From positions 1-34,395 of the forward strand of contig CABQNF010000001.1 in the NCBI GenBank assembly GCA_902465465.1: 34,395 bases of DNA. Reading direction: 5' to 3'. This DNA is from an uncultured Collinsella sp. Lineage in GTDB: Bacteria > Actinomycetota > Coriobacteriia > Coriobacteriales > Coriobacteriaceae. The translations under genes were made by a program, and so were the position numbers. This document shows, piece after piece, positions 7,226 to 15,119 of this stretch (position 1 is the stretch's first letter; each line of letters starts with the position of its first letter). The notes below the pieces were generated by a model. The model did no database searches. It was not told the DNA's origin and was given only the letters and a program-made list of their open reading frames with translations.

Positions 7226-9964
7226 TTACTCGTCTAGGAGATCCTCTGGCATATCATTGCCGTCGACCAGGTCGACTGGGGCCTCTTCGGTGTCGACTGC
7301 GGCCTCGGCGCCCTCGCCTTCGGGTTTCTCTTTGGCGGCCGTCATGCGGGCTACGGCGCAGATGCGGTCGTTGTCGTCGACGGTCATCATCTTGACTCCC
7401 TGGGTGGCGCGGCCAGTCTGGCTGATCTCGTCGGTCTTGACGCGAATGACCGTCGCGCCCTCCGTCACGATGAACAGCTCGTGCTGTGGGCCCACCGTCT
7501 TCATGGCCGCGAGGTTACCCTTACGCTCGGTCATTTGGATGGTGTAGACGCCCTGACCGCCGCGATTCTGCTCCGGATAGTCCGCGACCGGCGTGCGCTT
7601 GCCGTAGCCGCGCTCGGTGATGACGAACAGATCGCCGTTGCCGTTAGTGACTTCCATGCCCAGAACGCTCACGCCGTCCTTCAGACCGATACCGCGAACG
7701 CCGCTGGTATCGCGGCCGGTGGCGCGCACCTGCTCCTCGGAGAACATGATCGCCTTGCCCGCGGTGGTGGCCAGGATAATCTTGTCGCCGTCGCGCACGC
7801 GGCGCACGTTCAGCAGCGCGTCGTCGTCACGCAGGTTGATAGCGATCAGGCCGTCGCGACGGCTGCGGTCATATGCGCTCATCACGGTCTTCTTGACCAT
7901 GCCACTCTTGGTGGCAAACATCAGGTACTCGTCGGCCGGGAACTCGCGGCAGCTGATGACGCTCGCGATCTTCTCGCCCTCCTCGAAAGGCAGCAGGTTG
8001 ACGATCGCGGTACCGCGCGCCTGGCGCGTACCCACCGGCAGCTCGTGCACCTTCAGACGATAGACCTTGCCCTTGCTCGAGAAGAACAGCACGTACTCGT
8101 GCGTGGACGCGATGAACATCTCATCGATAACGTCGTCCTCTTTGAGGTTGACGCCCGACACGCCCTTGCCACCGCGCTTCTGGGCACGGTAGGCGGCCAC
8201 CGGAATGCGCTTGACATAGCCGGTGTGGGTGATGGTCACAACCATATCCTCGTCGGCGATGAGGTCCTCGACATCCAGGTCCTTCTCAACCTGGCTGATC
8301 TCGGTGCGGCGCTTGTCGCCAAACTTCTTGGAGATCTCGCGCATCTCTTCCTTGATGACGCCCAGGATCTTCTCCTCGTGCGCCAGCAGGTCCTCGTAGT
8401 AGGCGATGGCGCGGCGCAGGCCGTCCAACTCTTCTTGGATCTTGTCGCGCTCCAGGCCGGTCAGGCGGCGCAGCTTCATCTCGAGGATGGCCGTGGTCTG
8501 CTCGGGCGTAAAGCCAAAACGCTCGATCAGGCGGCTGCTGGCCTCGGAGTCGGTCTGCGAGGAGCGGATAATGCTAATGACCTCATCGATATGGTCAAGG
8601 GCCATCAAGTAGCCCTCAAGGATATGCGCGCGGGCCTGGGCCTTCTTAAGGTCGAAGCGGGTGCGGCGGGTGACGACGTCGACCTGGTGGTCGATATAGT
8701 GCTGCAGCATCTCGCGCAGGCTCAGGCATTTGGGAACGCCGTTGACAAGCGCCAGGTTGTTGGCGCCAAAGGTCGTCTGCAGCGAGGTGTACTTATACAG
8801 GTTGTTGAGCACGACCTGCGGAATGACGCCCTTCTTGAGCTCGATAACCAGACGGATGCCCTTCTGGTTGGACTCATCGCGCATATCCGAGATGCCCTCG
8901 ATGCGCTTGTCGTTGACGAGCTGGGCGATCTTCTCCTGCAGGGTGCCTTTGTTGACCATGTAGGGAATCTCGGTAAAGACCAGGCGGCTGCGACCGGTCT
9001 TGGTGGACTCCACGTGTGCCTTGGCACGCACGGTAATGGAGCCGCGGCCGGTCTCGTAGCTCTGCTTAATGCCGGCGCTGCCCATGATGATGGCGCCGGT
9101 GGGGAAGTCCGGACCGGGCATGATCTGCATGAGCTCGTCGACGGTGGCGTCGGGGTTGTCGATCAGGTAGCAGGTGGCCTCGATCGCCTCGGCGAGGTTA
9201 TGCGGGGCGATGTTGGTGGCCATGCCGACGGCGATGCCCTGGCTGCCGTTGACCAGCAAATTGGGGAAGCGCGCAGGCAGTGCCACGGGCTCGGCGAGCG
9301 ATTCGTCGTAGTTGGGCTGCCAGTCGACGGTATCCTTCTGCAAGTCACGCAACAGTTCCATGGCGGGCTTTGCCAGGCGGCTCTCGGTGTAACGCATGGC
9401 CGCCGCGCCGTCGCCGTCGATATTGCCGAAGTTGCCGTGACCGTCGATGAGCGGCGTGCGCATGGAGAACCACTGCGCCAGGCGGACCATGGCTTCATAG
9501 ACCGCGAAGTCGCCATGCGGGTGGTACTTACCGATAACTTCGCCGACCGTCCAGGCCGACTTCTTATGTGGGCGGTTGGGGTAGATGCCGCTCTCGTTCA
9601 TCGCATACAGGATGCGGCGGTGCACCGGCTTTAAGCCGTCGCGCACGTCCGGCAGGGCGCGCGCCGTGATAACCGACATCGAATACTCGATAAACGACTG
9701 CTTCATCTCGCGACCGAACTCCGAAATCTGGAGCTGACCGCCGTTGATATCCTCGCCGGCCGAGGCGCCACGGTCGACTTCGCCAAAGCTCTCCTCGAGC
9801 TCGGCGTCGTCTTCTTCCTCATCATCATCGGCATCGGGGTTATAGGCGTCCGGATCGCCGTCCTCGCCCTGCTCAGCACGGGCAAGCAGGCGTTTCAGAT
9901 CATCGGGCATACCGGCATCGCCGGCCTCGCCCATACCCTCGTTATTGTTGATATCGTCTGCCAC
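7226..9964 (-). CDS. gyrA: DNA gyrase subunit A
   Basis: Breakage-reunion subunit of gyrase. Family motifs include MSVITARALPDVRDGLKPVHRRILYAM, broken here as MSVITARALPDVRDG then LKPVHRRILYAM, and the C-terminal GyrA box AQKRGGKG. The GTG start at 9964 follows AGGAGG closely, 11 nt after gyrB. About 85 N-terminal residues, rich in Asp and Glu, precede the region where most GyrA proteins start. In the quinolone region the sequence is HPHGDFAVYE, so Phe153 (codon 9506-9508, TTC) occupies the position of E. coli Ser83, and Glu157 that of Asp87. The C-terminus is also acidic. No topoisomerase IV genes are in this window. Confidence 0.98.
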   Translation of the reverse strand: MADDINNNEGMGEAGDAGMPDDLKRLLARAEQGEDGDPDAYNPDADDDEEEDDAELEESFGEVDRGASAGEDINGGQLQISEFGREMKQSFIEYSMSVITARALPDVRDGLKPVHRRILYAMNESGIYPNRPHKKSAWTVGEVIGKYHPHGDFAVYEAMVRLAQWFSMRTPLIDGHGNFGNIDGDGAAAMRYTESRLAKPAMELLRDLQKDTVDWQPNYDESLAEPVALPARFPNLLVNGSQGIAVGMATNIAPHNLAEAIEATCYLIDNPDATVDELMQIMPGPDFPTGAIIMGSAGIKQSYETGRGSITVRAKAHVESTKTGRSRLVFTEIPYMVNKGTLQEKIAQLVNDKRIEGISDMRDESNQKGIRLVIELKKGVIPQVVLNNLYKYTSLQTTFGANNLALVNGVPKCLSLREMLQHYIDHQVDVVTRRTRFDLKKAQARAHILEGYLMALDHIDEVISIIRSSQTDSEASSRLIERFGFTPEQTTAILEMKLRRLTGLERDKIQEELDGLRRAIAYYEDLLAHEEKILGVIKEEMREISKKFGDKRRTEISQVEKDLDVEDLIADEDMVVTITHTGYVKRIPVAAYRAQKRGGKGVSGVNLKEDDVIDEMFIASTHEYVLFFSSKGKVYRLKVHELPVGTRQARGTAIVNLLPFEEGEKIASVISCREFPADEYLMFATKSGMVKKTVMSAYDRSRRDGLIAINLRDDDALLNVRRVRDGDKIILATTAGKAIMFSEEQVRATGRDTSGVRGIGLKDGVSVLGMEVTNGNGDLFVITERGYGKRTPVADYPEQNRGGQGVYTIQMTERKGNLAAMKTVGPQHELFIVTEGATVIRVKTDEISQTGRATQGVKMMTVDDNDRICAVARMTAAKEKPEGEGAEAAVDTEEAPVDLVDGNDMPEDLLDE

Positions 9965-9975
9965 GTTACCTCCTC

Positions 9976-12006
9976 TTAAGCATCAAGGAAACGCGCGTCA
10001 TGCGCATGTTTTTCAATGTACTCGCGGCGATAGCCGACCTCGGAACCCATCAGCTCGCGCACGGCGCGGTCCGCCACCACGGCGTCCTCGATCGACACAC
10101 GCTGCAGGATGCGGGTCTTGGGGTCCATCGTCGTCGAGGCAAGCTGCTTGGGGTCCATCTCGCCCAGACCCTTGTAGCGCTGGACGGTATAGCCCTTGCG
10201 CTTTTTGGTGATCTTGCCGTCCTTGGCCTTGCCGTCCTCGTCGTTATCGTCGGGGTTCAGGCCCAGGCTCTGGATGGTGTCGCGCAGGATCTCGTCTTCG
10301 GGCTGGCGGCCGTTGGGATACACGTAGTGAATCTTGTTGCGCACCTTAATGCCAAAGATGGGCGGGCAGGCGACATAGACGTAGCCGGCATCGATCAGCG
10401 GACGCATGTACTTGTAGAAGAACGTCAGCAGCAGGATGCGGATATGTGCACCGTCGACGTCTGCATCGGTCATGATGATGATCTTGTGGTAGCGCGCCTT
10501 GGTGATATCGAAGTCGCCGCCGTCGCCGGCGCTCGTCGTGACGCCACAGCCGATCGCGGTAATCAGCGACTGGATGGTGTCACTCGAGAACGCGCGATGG
10601 TCACCAACGCGTTCGACGTTCAAAATCTTGCCGCGCAGGGGCAGAATCGCCTGGATGTCTCGGCGACGGCCGTCCTTGGCCGAACCGCCTGCCGAGTCGC
10701 CCTCTACGATGAAGAGCTCGGTCAGCTCGGCATCGCGCACCGAGCAGTCGGCGAGCTTACCGGGCAGGGACGCCGTCTCGAGCAGGCTCTTGCGACGCGT
10801 CGCCTCGCGCGCCTTGCGGGCGGCGTTGCGGGCCTTGCAGGCTTGCTGGGCCTTCTTGACGATCTCGCGGGCGGGCTTAGGATGCTCCTCGAGGTAGTCG
10901 GCGAGACCGTCGGTCACGATCTTGAGCGTCAGCGCGCGCATATAGGAGCTGCCGAGCTTTGCCTTGGTCTGGCCCTCAAACTGCGGGTCGGGCAGCTTGA
11001 CCGAGATAACGGCCGAAAGGCCCTCGCGCACATCGTCGCCGGTCAGGTTGGCGTCTTTTTCCTTGAGCAGGTTCTGCTTGCGCGCGTAATCGTTGATCAC
11101 GCGGGTGAGCGCGGTGCGGAAGCCCTCGAGGTGCATGCCGCCCTCGGGAGTGTAGATGTCGTTGGCAAACGACATGACGTTCTCGCCGTAGCCGCTATTC
11201 CACTGCAGGGAAACCTCGACCTCGCCCATCTTGGCCACAGGCGCGTCCGGGTCCGATTTGCCCTCGATGTAGATGGGCTCCTTAAAGGCCTCGGGGACGT
11301 CCTTACCCTCGTTGAGGAACTTGACGAAGTCGATGATGCCGCCCTCGTAGCAAAACTCCTCCACGTGGGGAGTCGCCTCGCGCTCGTCGGTCAGCACGAT
11401 CTTGAGGTTCTTATTGAGGAACGCCGTCTCCTGCAGACGGTTGTGCAGCGTATCGAAATCGTAGATGCAGGTCTCGAAGATCTCGTCGTCGGGCCAGAAG
11501 GTGACGGTAGTGCCCGTCGAATCCGAGGTGCCCACGACCTCCATCTTCTTGACGGTCTTGCCGCGCGAGAACTCCATCTCGTAGGTGTTGCCATCGCGAC
11601 GGACCTGAACGACCACGCGCTTGGACAGTGCGTTGACGACGGAGATGCCCACGCCGTGCAGGCCGCCCGAGACCTTATAGGCCGAGTTATCGAACTTACC
11701 GCCGGCGTGCAAGATCGTCATGACGACCTCGAGCGTCGGAATCTTTTTAACAGGGTGCTCGTCGACGGGGATGCCGCGCCCGTTGTCGACGACCGTGATG
11801 GAGTTGTCGGCGTGGACCGTCACCTGGATCTCGGTGCAGAAACCGGCCATGGCCTCGTCGACGGAGTTGTCAACGATCTCCCACACCAGGTGATGCAGAC
11901 CGCTGGCGCTCGTCGAGCCGATATACATGCCCGGGCGCTTACGAACGGCCTCGAGACCTTCGAGAATCTTAATCTCGCCGCCATCGTAATCGTTTTCGTT
12001 TGCCAC
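9976..12006 (-). CDS. gyrB: DNA gyrase subunit B
   Basis: ATPase subunit of gyrase. It has the GHKL ATP site (GGLHGVGISVVNALSKR) and the TOPRIM motifs EGDSAGGSAKDGRRRD and MTDADVDGAHIR. The GTG at 12006 is chosen as start because AAGGAGGA (12010-12017) lies just before it; an upstream in-frame TTG would put that ribosome site inside the gene. The product is 676 residues. It is 11 nt from gyrA and surely cotranscribed with it. No convincing promoter was found in the short gap upstream; expression may partly depend on readthrough of the hairpin at 12056-12085. Confidence 0.97.
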   Translation of the reverse strand: MANENDYDGGEIKILEGLEAVRKRPGMYIGSTSASGLHHLVWEIVDNSVDEAMAGFCTEIQVTVHADNSITVVDNGRGIPVDEHPVKKIPTLEVVMTILHAGGKFDNSAYKVSGGLHGVGISVVNALSKRVVVQVRRDGNTYEMEFSRGKTVKKMEVVGTSDSTGTTVTFWPDDEIFETCIYDFDTLHNRLQETAFLNKNLKIVLTDEREATPHVEEFCYEGGIIDFVKFLNEGKDVPEAFKEPIYIEGKSDPDAPVAKMGEVEVSLQWNSGYGENVMSFANDIYTPEGGMHLEGFRTALTRVINDYARKQNLLKEKDANLTGDDVREGLSAVISVKLPDPQFEGQTKAKLGSSYMRALTLKIVTDGLADYLEEHPKPAREIVKKAQQACKARNAARKAREATRRKSLLETASLPGKLADCSVRDAELTELFIVEGDSAGGSAKDGRRRDIQAILPLRGKILNVERVGDHRAFSSDTIQSLITAIGCGVTTSAGDGGDFDITKARYHKIIIMTDADVDGAHIRILLLTFFYKYMRPLIDAGYVYVACPPIFGIKVRNKIHYVYPNGRQPEDEILRDTIQSLGLNPDDNDEDGKAKDGKITKKRKGYTVQRYKGLGEMDPKQLASTTMDPKTRILQRVSIEDAVVADRAVRELMGSEVGYRREYIEKHAHDARFLDA

Positions 12007-12055
12007 ACGTCCTCCTTCAGTCAAGAAAATGTGTACAGCCTTACTAGTTTATCGT

Positions 12056-12085
12056 AAAAAAATACCCTCGGGAACGAGGGTATTT
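12056..12085 (-). terminator. Terminator after dciA
   Basis: On the minus strand an 11-bp stem (12085-12075 with 12070-12060, loop of four) with the CGAGGGTATTT sequence leads into a run of T residues (12062-12056). It separates the dnaA-to-dciA group from gyrB-gyrA. Confidence 0.8.
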
Positions 12086-12111
12086 GGCTCTACAAGGCCA
12101 CCAGATGCGAT

Positions 12112-12675
12112 TTAAGGCTCTTTTTTGCTTTGCACGCCCTTGGCCCACTCGGCACTGGCTCTCATGGCGTTCTCGAGGGCCTCGCGCAGTTTTTGGTCTT
12201 CGATGGGCGCCACCTGGCGCTCAATCTCGGTGCGCTCGGCCTCACTTAGGTCGGCGTGCGGGGCCGACGGGCACTCGGTCGTCGCCGGGCGCAGGCGCTC
12301 CTTAGCGGCGGGCGGCGTGTGACCGGGTGCGGTGGTTTTGAACACCAGGCCGTCCACATGAGCACCGGCGCGCTCCATGCGCGCGCGGATGATCTCACGC
12401 AACAGCGTCATTTCCTGCGTCCACGAGGGCGAATCGAGATATACCAGCAGCTCATTGGACTCGGGCAGGTAGCGCAGACCCGTCACATGCCGCCCCTCGC
12501 GCGTGCCCGAGCACACCGCGTTCCACGCGCGATAGACCGCGCGCGACTCCTCGGCAGCCTCCATCTGTGCACGGCGCTCAGGTGTCGCGGCCGCCAGGAT
12601 GCGCTGGCGCTCTGCGTTCAAAAACCCACTGAAGGCGACCGTTTCGCTCTCGCGCTCGTAATTAGCACGTCTCAC
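12112..12675 (-). CDS. dciA: DUF721/DciA-family protein
   Basis: The family includes DciA, the ancestral loader or operator of the replicative helicase DnaB; DUF721 genes next to recF are frequent in Actinobacteria. The recognisable core, about residues 60-115, has LRYLPESNELLVYLDSP followed by SWTQEMTLLREII and then VDGLVFKT, the usual DUF721 pattern. The last 70 residues are charged and probably disordered or helical. The GTG start overlaps the recF end by 14 nt. The assignment to the family is firmer than the assigned role, which has been tested in few organisms. Confidence 0.75.
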   Translation of the reverse strand: MRRANYERESETVAFSGFLNAERQRILAAATPERRAQMEAAEESRAVYRAWNAVCSGTREGRHVTGLRYLPESNELLVYLDSPSWTQEMTLLREIIRARMERAGAHVDGLVFKTTAPGHTPPAAKERLRPATTECPSAPHADLSEAERTEIERQVAPIEDQKLREALENAMRASAEWAKGVQSKKEP

Positions 12676-13768
12676 CCATGCTCACCACCCTGGCTCGATC
12701 AAGCAGATCATCGGTAAAGTACCCCAGGTTGGTCGTGGTTATGACCGTCTGGATATCATCGCCGATCAGCCGCAGGAAAGCACCGCGGCGTTCGCCGTCG
12801 AGTTCGCTCATCACGTCGTCCAAAAGCAGCAATGGGGCGGTGCCCAGGACATCGCGAGCCACGGCCACCTCCGCCACCTTCCAGGCCAGAACCAACGTTC
12901 GCTGCTGACCTTGGCTGGCAAATGAACGGGCGGAGCGACCCGCCACGGTAAACTCAATCTCATCGCGATGCGGTCCCACCAACGTCACGCCGCGGCGAAT
13001 TTCCTCGTCGGCGTGCTCATCAAGGGCAGCCAGCATGCGCTCGTACGCCCAGCCCTTCAGCTCTTCGCGATCATCGACCTGGGGCAAATCCCCCAGCGTG
13101 GACGTATAGGTCACGTTGGCAGCCTCACCGGATGCCACTTGCCCGTAGGCAGTGTGCACATGGCCCGCCAGCCGGTCGAGCAGAGCCAACCGGTGCACAA
13201 GCAGAGCCGAGCCCGCGCGGGCAATCGAATCGTTCCACGCGCCGAGCATCTCGCGGCAGCACCAGGTCTCCTTGAGCAAGGCGTTACGCTGGGTCACGCA
13301 GCGCCCATAGGTGCTCGCAAGATCGGCATAGCGTGCGCTCAGTTGCATGCCAAAGTCATCGAGGGCGGCGCGGCGCACACTGGCGCCTCGCTTAACCATG
13401 TCCAGATGGTCGGGGCAAAACAGCACGCTCGGCAGAACCCCGCGCACACCGGCGGCAGAACATCTCTTGCCGTTGCGGCTAAACGAGCGCTTACCGTCCT
13501 CCGCGCTCAACCCCATATCAAGCACGCGGCCGTCGCCCTCGAGCCTCAGCTCGATCTTGCACGAGCCCACGCCGTCATGGACGAGCTCGGCTGCGGTCGG
13601 ATGCCTAAACGAGGCGCCGCTCGTCAGCAGCTGCAGCGCCTCTATGAGATTGGTCTTTCCCGCCGCGTTGGGTCCCGCAAGTATCGTCACGCCCTCGTCC
13701 AGGGTAAGACGATAGCTATCGAAGCTGCGGTAGTGCGCGACGGAAAGATCGCGGGCGAACATGGTCAT
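12662..13768 (-). CDS. recF: DNA replication and repair protein RecF
   Basis: SMC-like ATPase that helps load RecA at gaps. Walker A is GPNAAGKT (residues 32-39) and the Walker B and D-loop region reads LLLLDDVMSELDGERR near the C-terminus, with the preceding FASQGQQRTLVLAWK signature. The 368-residue length is normal. It starts 9 nt after the dnaN stop. There are two close ATG codons (13768 and 13762) and no strong ribosome site, so translation may be coupled to dnaN and the exact start is uncertain by two residues. Confidence 0.96.
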   Translation of the reverse strand: MTMFARDLSVAHYRSFDSYRLTLDEGVTILAGPNAAGKTNLIEALQLLTSGASFRHPTAAELVHDGVGSCKIELRLEGDGRVLDMGLSAEDGKRSFSRNGKRCSAAGVRGVLPSVLFCPDHLDMVKRGASVRRAALDDFGMQLSARYADLASTYGRCVTQRNALLKETWCCREMLGAWNDSIARAGSALLVHRLALLDRLAGHVHTAYGQVASGEAANVTYTSTLGDLPQVDDREELKGWAYERMLAALDEHADEEIRRGVTLVGPHRDEIEFTVAGRSARSFASQGQQRTLVLAWKVAEVAVARDVLGTAPLLLLDDVMSELDGERRGAFLRLIGDDIQTVITTTNLGYFTDDLLDRARVVSMGETC

Positions 13769-13777
13769 GGCGCAACG

Positions 13778-14881
13778 CTAGATACGGACCGGCATGACCA
13801 GGTACAGGTAGTTGATCTTGTCGTAGGACTTGAAGATGCCCGCCTGCGAGTAGCTCTTGAGCTCCAGCGTGATCTCCTTCTCCTTGGACAGGGCATTGAG
13901 ACAGCCGAAGATGTAGTGGTAGTTGAAGGCGATGGTACCCGACTCGCCCTCGGCCTCGACATCGATCGTCTCCTGCGCAAGGTCCTGGTCATTGGAAATG
14001 GAGGACAGGCCCATCTGCCCGTTCTCGACATCGATCTCGAACTTGACGGCGGGGTTGGCGCTCGCGATAACGGCCACGCGCTTGAGGGCGGCGTTAAAGG
14101 CGGCGACGTCGATCTTGACGCTCGTCACGCACGAATCGGGGATGAGCTGCTTGTAGTTGGGGTACACGCCCTCGATGCGGCGCGACACGTAGGTGGTATT
14201 GCCGGCCTCAAAGACGACCTGGGTGTCGGTAGCCCCGATCATGATGGTCGCCTGGCTGGCCATGATGTTCAGCGCGTCGTTAAAGGCGTCAGCCGGAACG
14301 TTGAGCTCAAAGGAGCCTTCGAGGGTCGATGTCTCGACCTGCGTATCGCACACGGCCAAACGGAAGGAATCGGTCGCCACCAGGCGCACGGTGTTGTTCT
14401 CGACCTTCATGTGCACGCCAGCCAGGATGGGGCGGGCCTTGTCGGTCGAGGTGACGCGCCACACGCGGCCGACCATTTCGGACAAGATATCGGTCGGCAG
14501 TTCCACGGCGCTCTCGATGGCATAGGCCGGAAACTCGGGGAAGTCATTGGCATCGAGCGTGTTCAGGCGGAAAGAGCTCTTCTCGCAACTGATCAGCACC
14601 TGGCGCTCGGACAGCTCAAAGGTGACCGGGGCATCGGGGAGGGTCTTGGTGATATTGGAGAGCATCTTACAAGGGATAACCATCTCGCCCTCTTCTTCGA
14701 CATGCGCCGCGATGCGATGACGGATCGAGATGGTGTAGTTAGAGGTCTGGAATTCCAAGATGCCGTCTTGCGCCTTGACGAGCACGCCCGACAGGATGGG
14801 AAGGGTGGATGCCGAAGCGACGCCCTTCATAACGACGCCGATGGCTTGTGTAAGCGAGCTCTGGCTGACGGTGAACTTCAT
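13778..14881 (-). CDS. dnaN: DNA polymerase III beta sliding clamp
   Basis: Ring-shaped processivity factor. The start MKFTVSQSSLTQAIGVVMKGVA, here split as MKFTVSQSSLTQAI and GVVMKGVASASTLPILSGV, is diagnostic, and the C-terminus ends in YLVMPVRI, the usual clamp ending. The length of 367 residues matches the family. AAAGG lies before the ATG. The 238-bp gap to dnaA on its upstream side carries origin-like features. Confidence 0.98.
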   Translation of the reverse strand: MKFTVSQSSLTQAIGVVMKGVASASTLPILSGVLVKAQDGILEFQTSNYTISIRHRIAAHVEEEGEMVIPCKMLSNITKTLPDAPVTFELSERQVLISCEKSSFRLNTLDANDFPEFPAYAIESAVELPTDILSEMVGRVWRVTSTDKARPILAGVHMKVENNTVRLVATDSFRLAVCDTQVETSTLEGSFELNVPADAFNDALNIMASQATIMIGATDTQVVFEAGNTTYVSRRIEGVYPNYKQLIPDSCVTSVKIDVAAFNAALKRVAVIASANPAVKFEIDVENGQMGLSSISNDQDLAQETIDVEAEGESGTIAFNYHYIFGCLNALSKEKEITLELKSYSQAGIFKSYDKINYLYLVMPVRI

Positions 14882-14913
14882 CTTTTAATACCTTTCTATA
14901 GATATAAATATCT

Positions 14914-14928
14914 TAATAATAGTAATAG
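14914..14928 (+). promoter_or_regulatory. Candidate DnaA-trio array in an AT-rich unwinding element
   Basis: Read 5'->3' on the plus strand, the triplets are TAA TAA TAG TAA TAG, each fitting the DnaA-trio consensus (3'-[G/A]A[T/A]-5'). AT-rich DNA lies on the left and box-like sites on the right (nearest, weak, at 14941-14949), which is the polarity known for the B. subtilis unwinding system. Confidence 0.55.
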
Positions 14929-15013
14929 TACTGACGAAACTGTTGATTACTCACAAAGACGCAGGTCAGACCCAGAAAGAGAATCGACAGCAACCTGTGT
15001 GCAACGGGGGTGG

Positions 15014-15022
15014 TTTTCCACG
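15014..15022 (+). promoter_or_regulatory. DnaA-box-like site TTTTCCACG
   Basis: Matches TTWTNCACA at eight of nine positions, the last base differing. This is the closest match to the classical box in the window. Confidence 0.55.
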
Positions 15023-15094
15023 TTCAAAACCTGCGCAAAACTTTTCATCACCGCGGGTTGGGTTTTAAACACCTTATGCCCGTGGTTTCGACAA

Positions 15095-15107
15095 GTTTTC
15101 AACAGGT
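15095..15107 (+). promoter_or_regulatory. Extended DnaA-box-like 13-mer GTTTTCAACAGGT
   Basis: The same 13 bases occur on the opposite strand at 18294-18306, and a one-base variant at 18347-18359. All lie in the two origin-like gaps. A related GTTTCGACA is immediately upstream (15085-15093). Confidence 0.6.
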
Positions 15108-15119
15108 GTCTCCATTTCC

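Larger units (their letters stand above)
14882..15119. other. Probable oriC segment between dnaA and dnaN
   Basis: This 238-bp gap contains, from left to right, an AT-rich stretch next to dnaN (14883-14930), five DnaA-trio-like triplets (14914-14928), and DnaA-box-like nonamers TTTTCCACG (15014-15022), TTTTAAACA (15063-15071), GTTTCGACA (15085-15093) and TTTTCAACA (15096-15104). No exact TTATCCACA occurs. The organisation resembles the downstream (incC) half of the B. subtilis origin, where duplex opening takes place. A dnaN promoter probably lies in the AT-rich part but was not resolved. Confidence 0.75.

Noticed and set aside
7481..9634. Long plus-strand open frame (717 codons) opposite gyrA
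   Set aside because: It is an antisense shadow of GC-rich gyrA codons; composition is L/V/D/H/A-rich without domains and there is no ribosome site.
10000..12057. Long plus-strand open frame (685 codons) opposite gyrB
   Set aside because: Antisense shadow of gyrB, no recognisable domain, and it would run through the gyrB upstream region.
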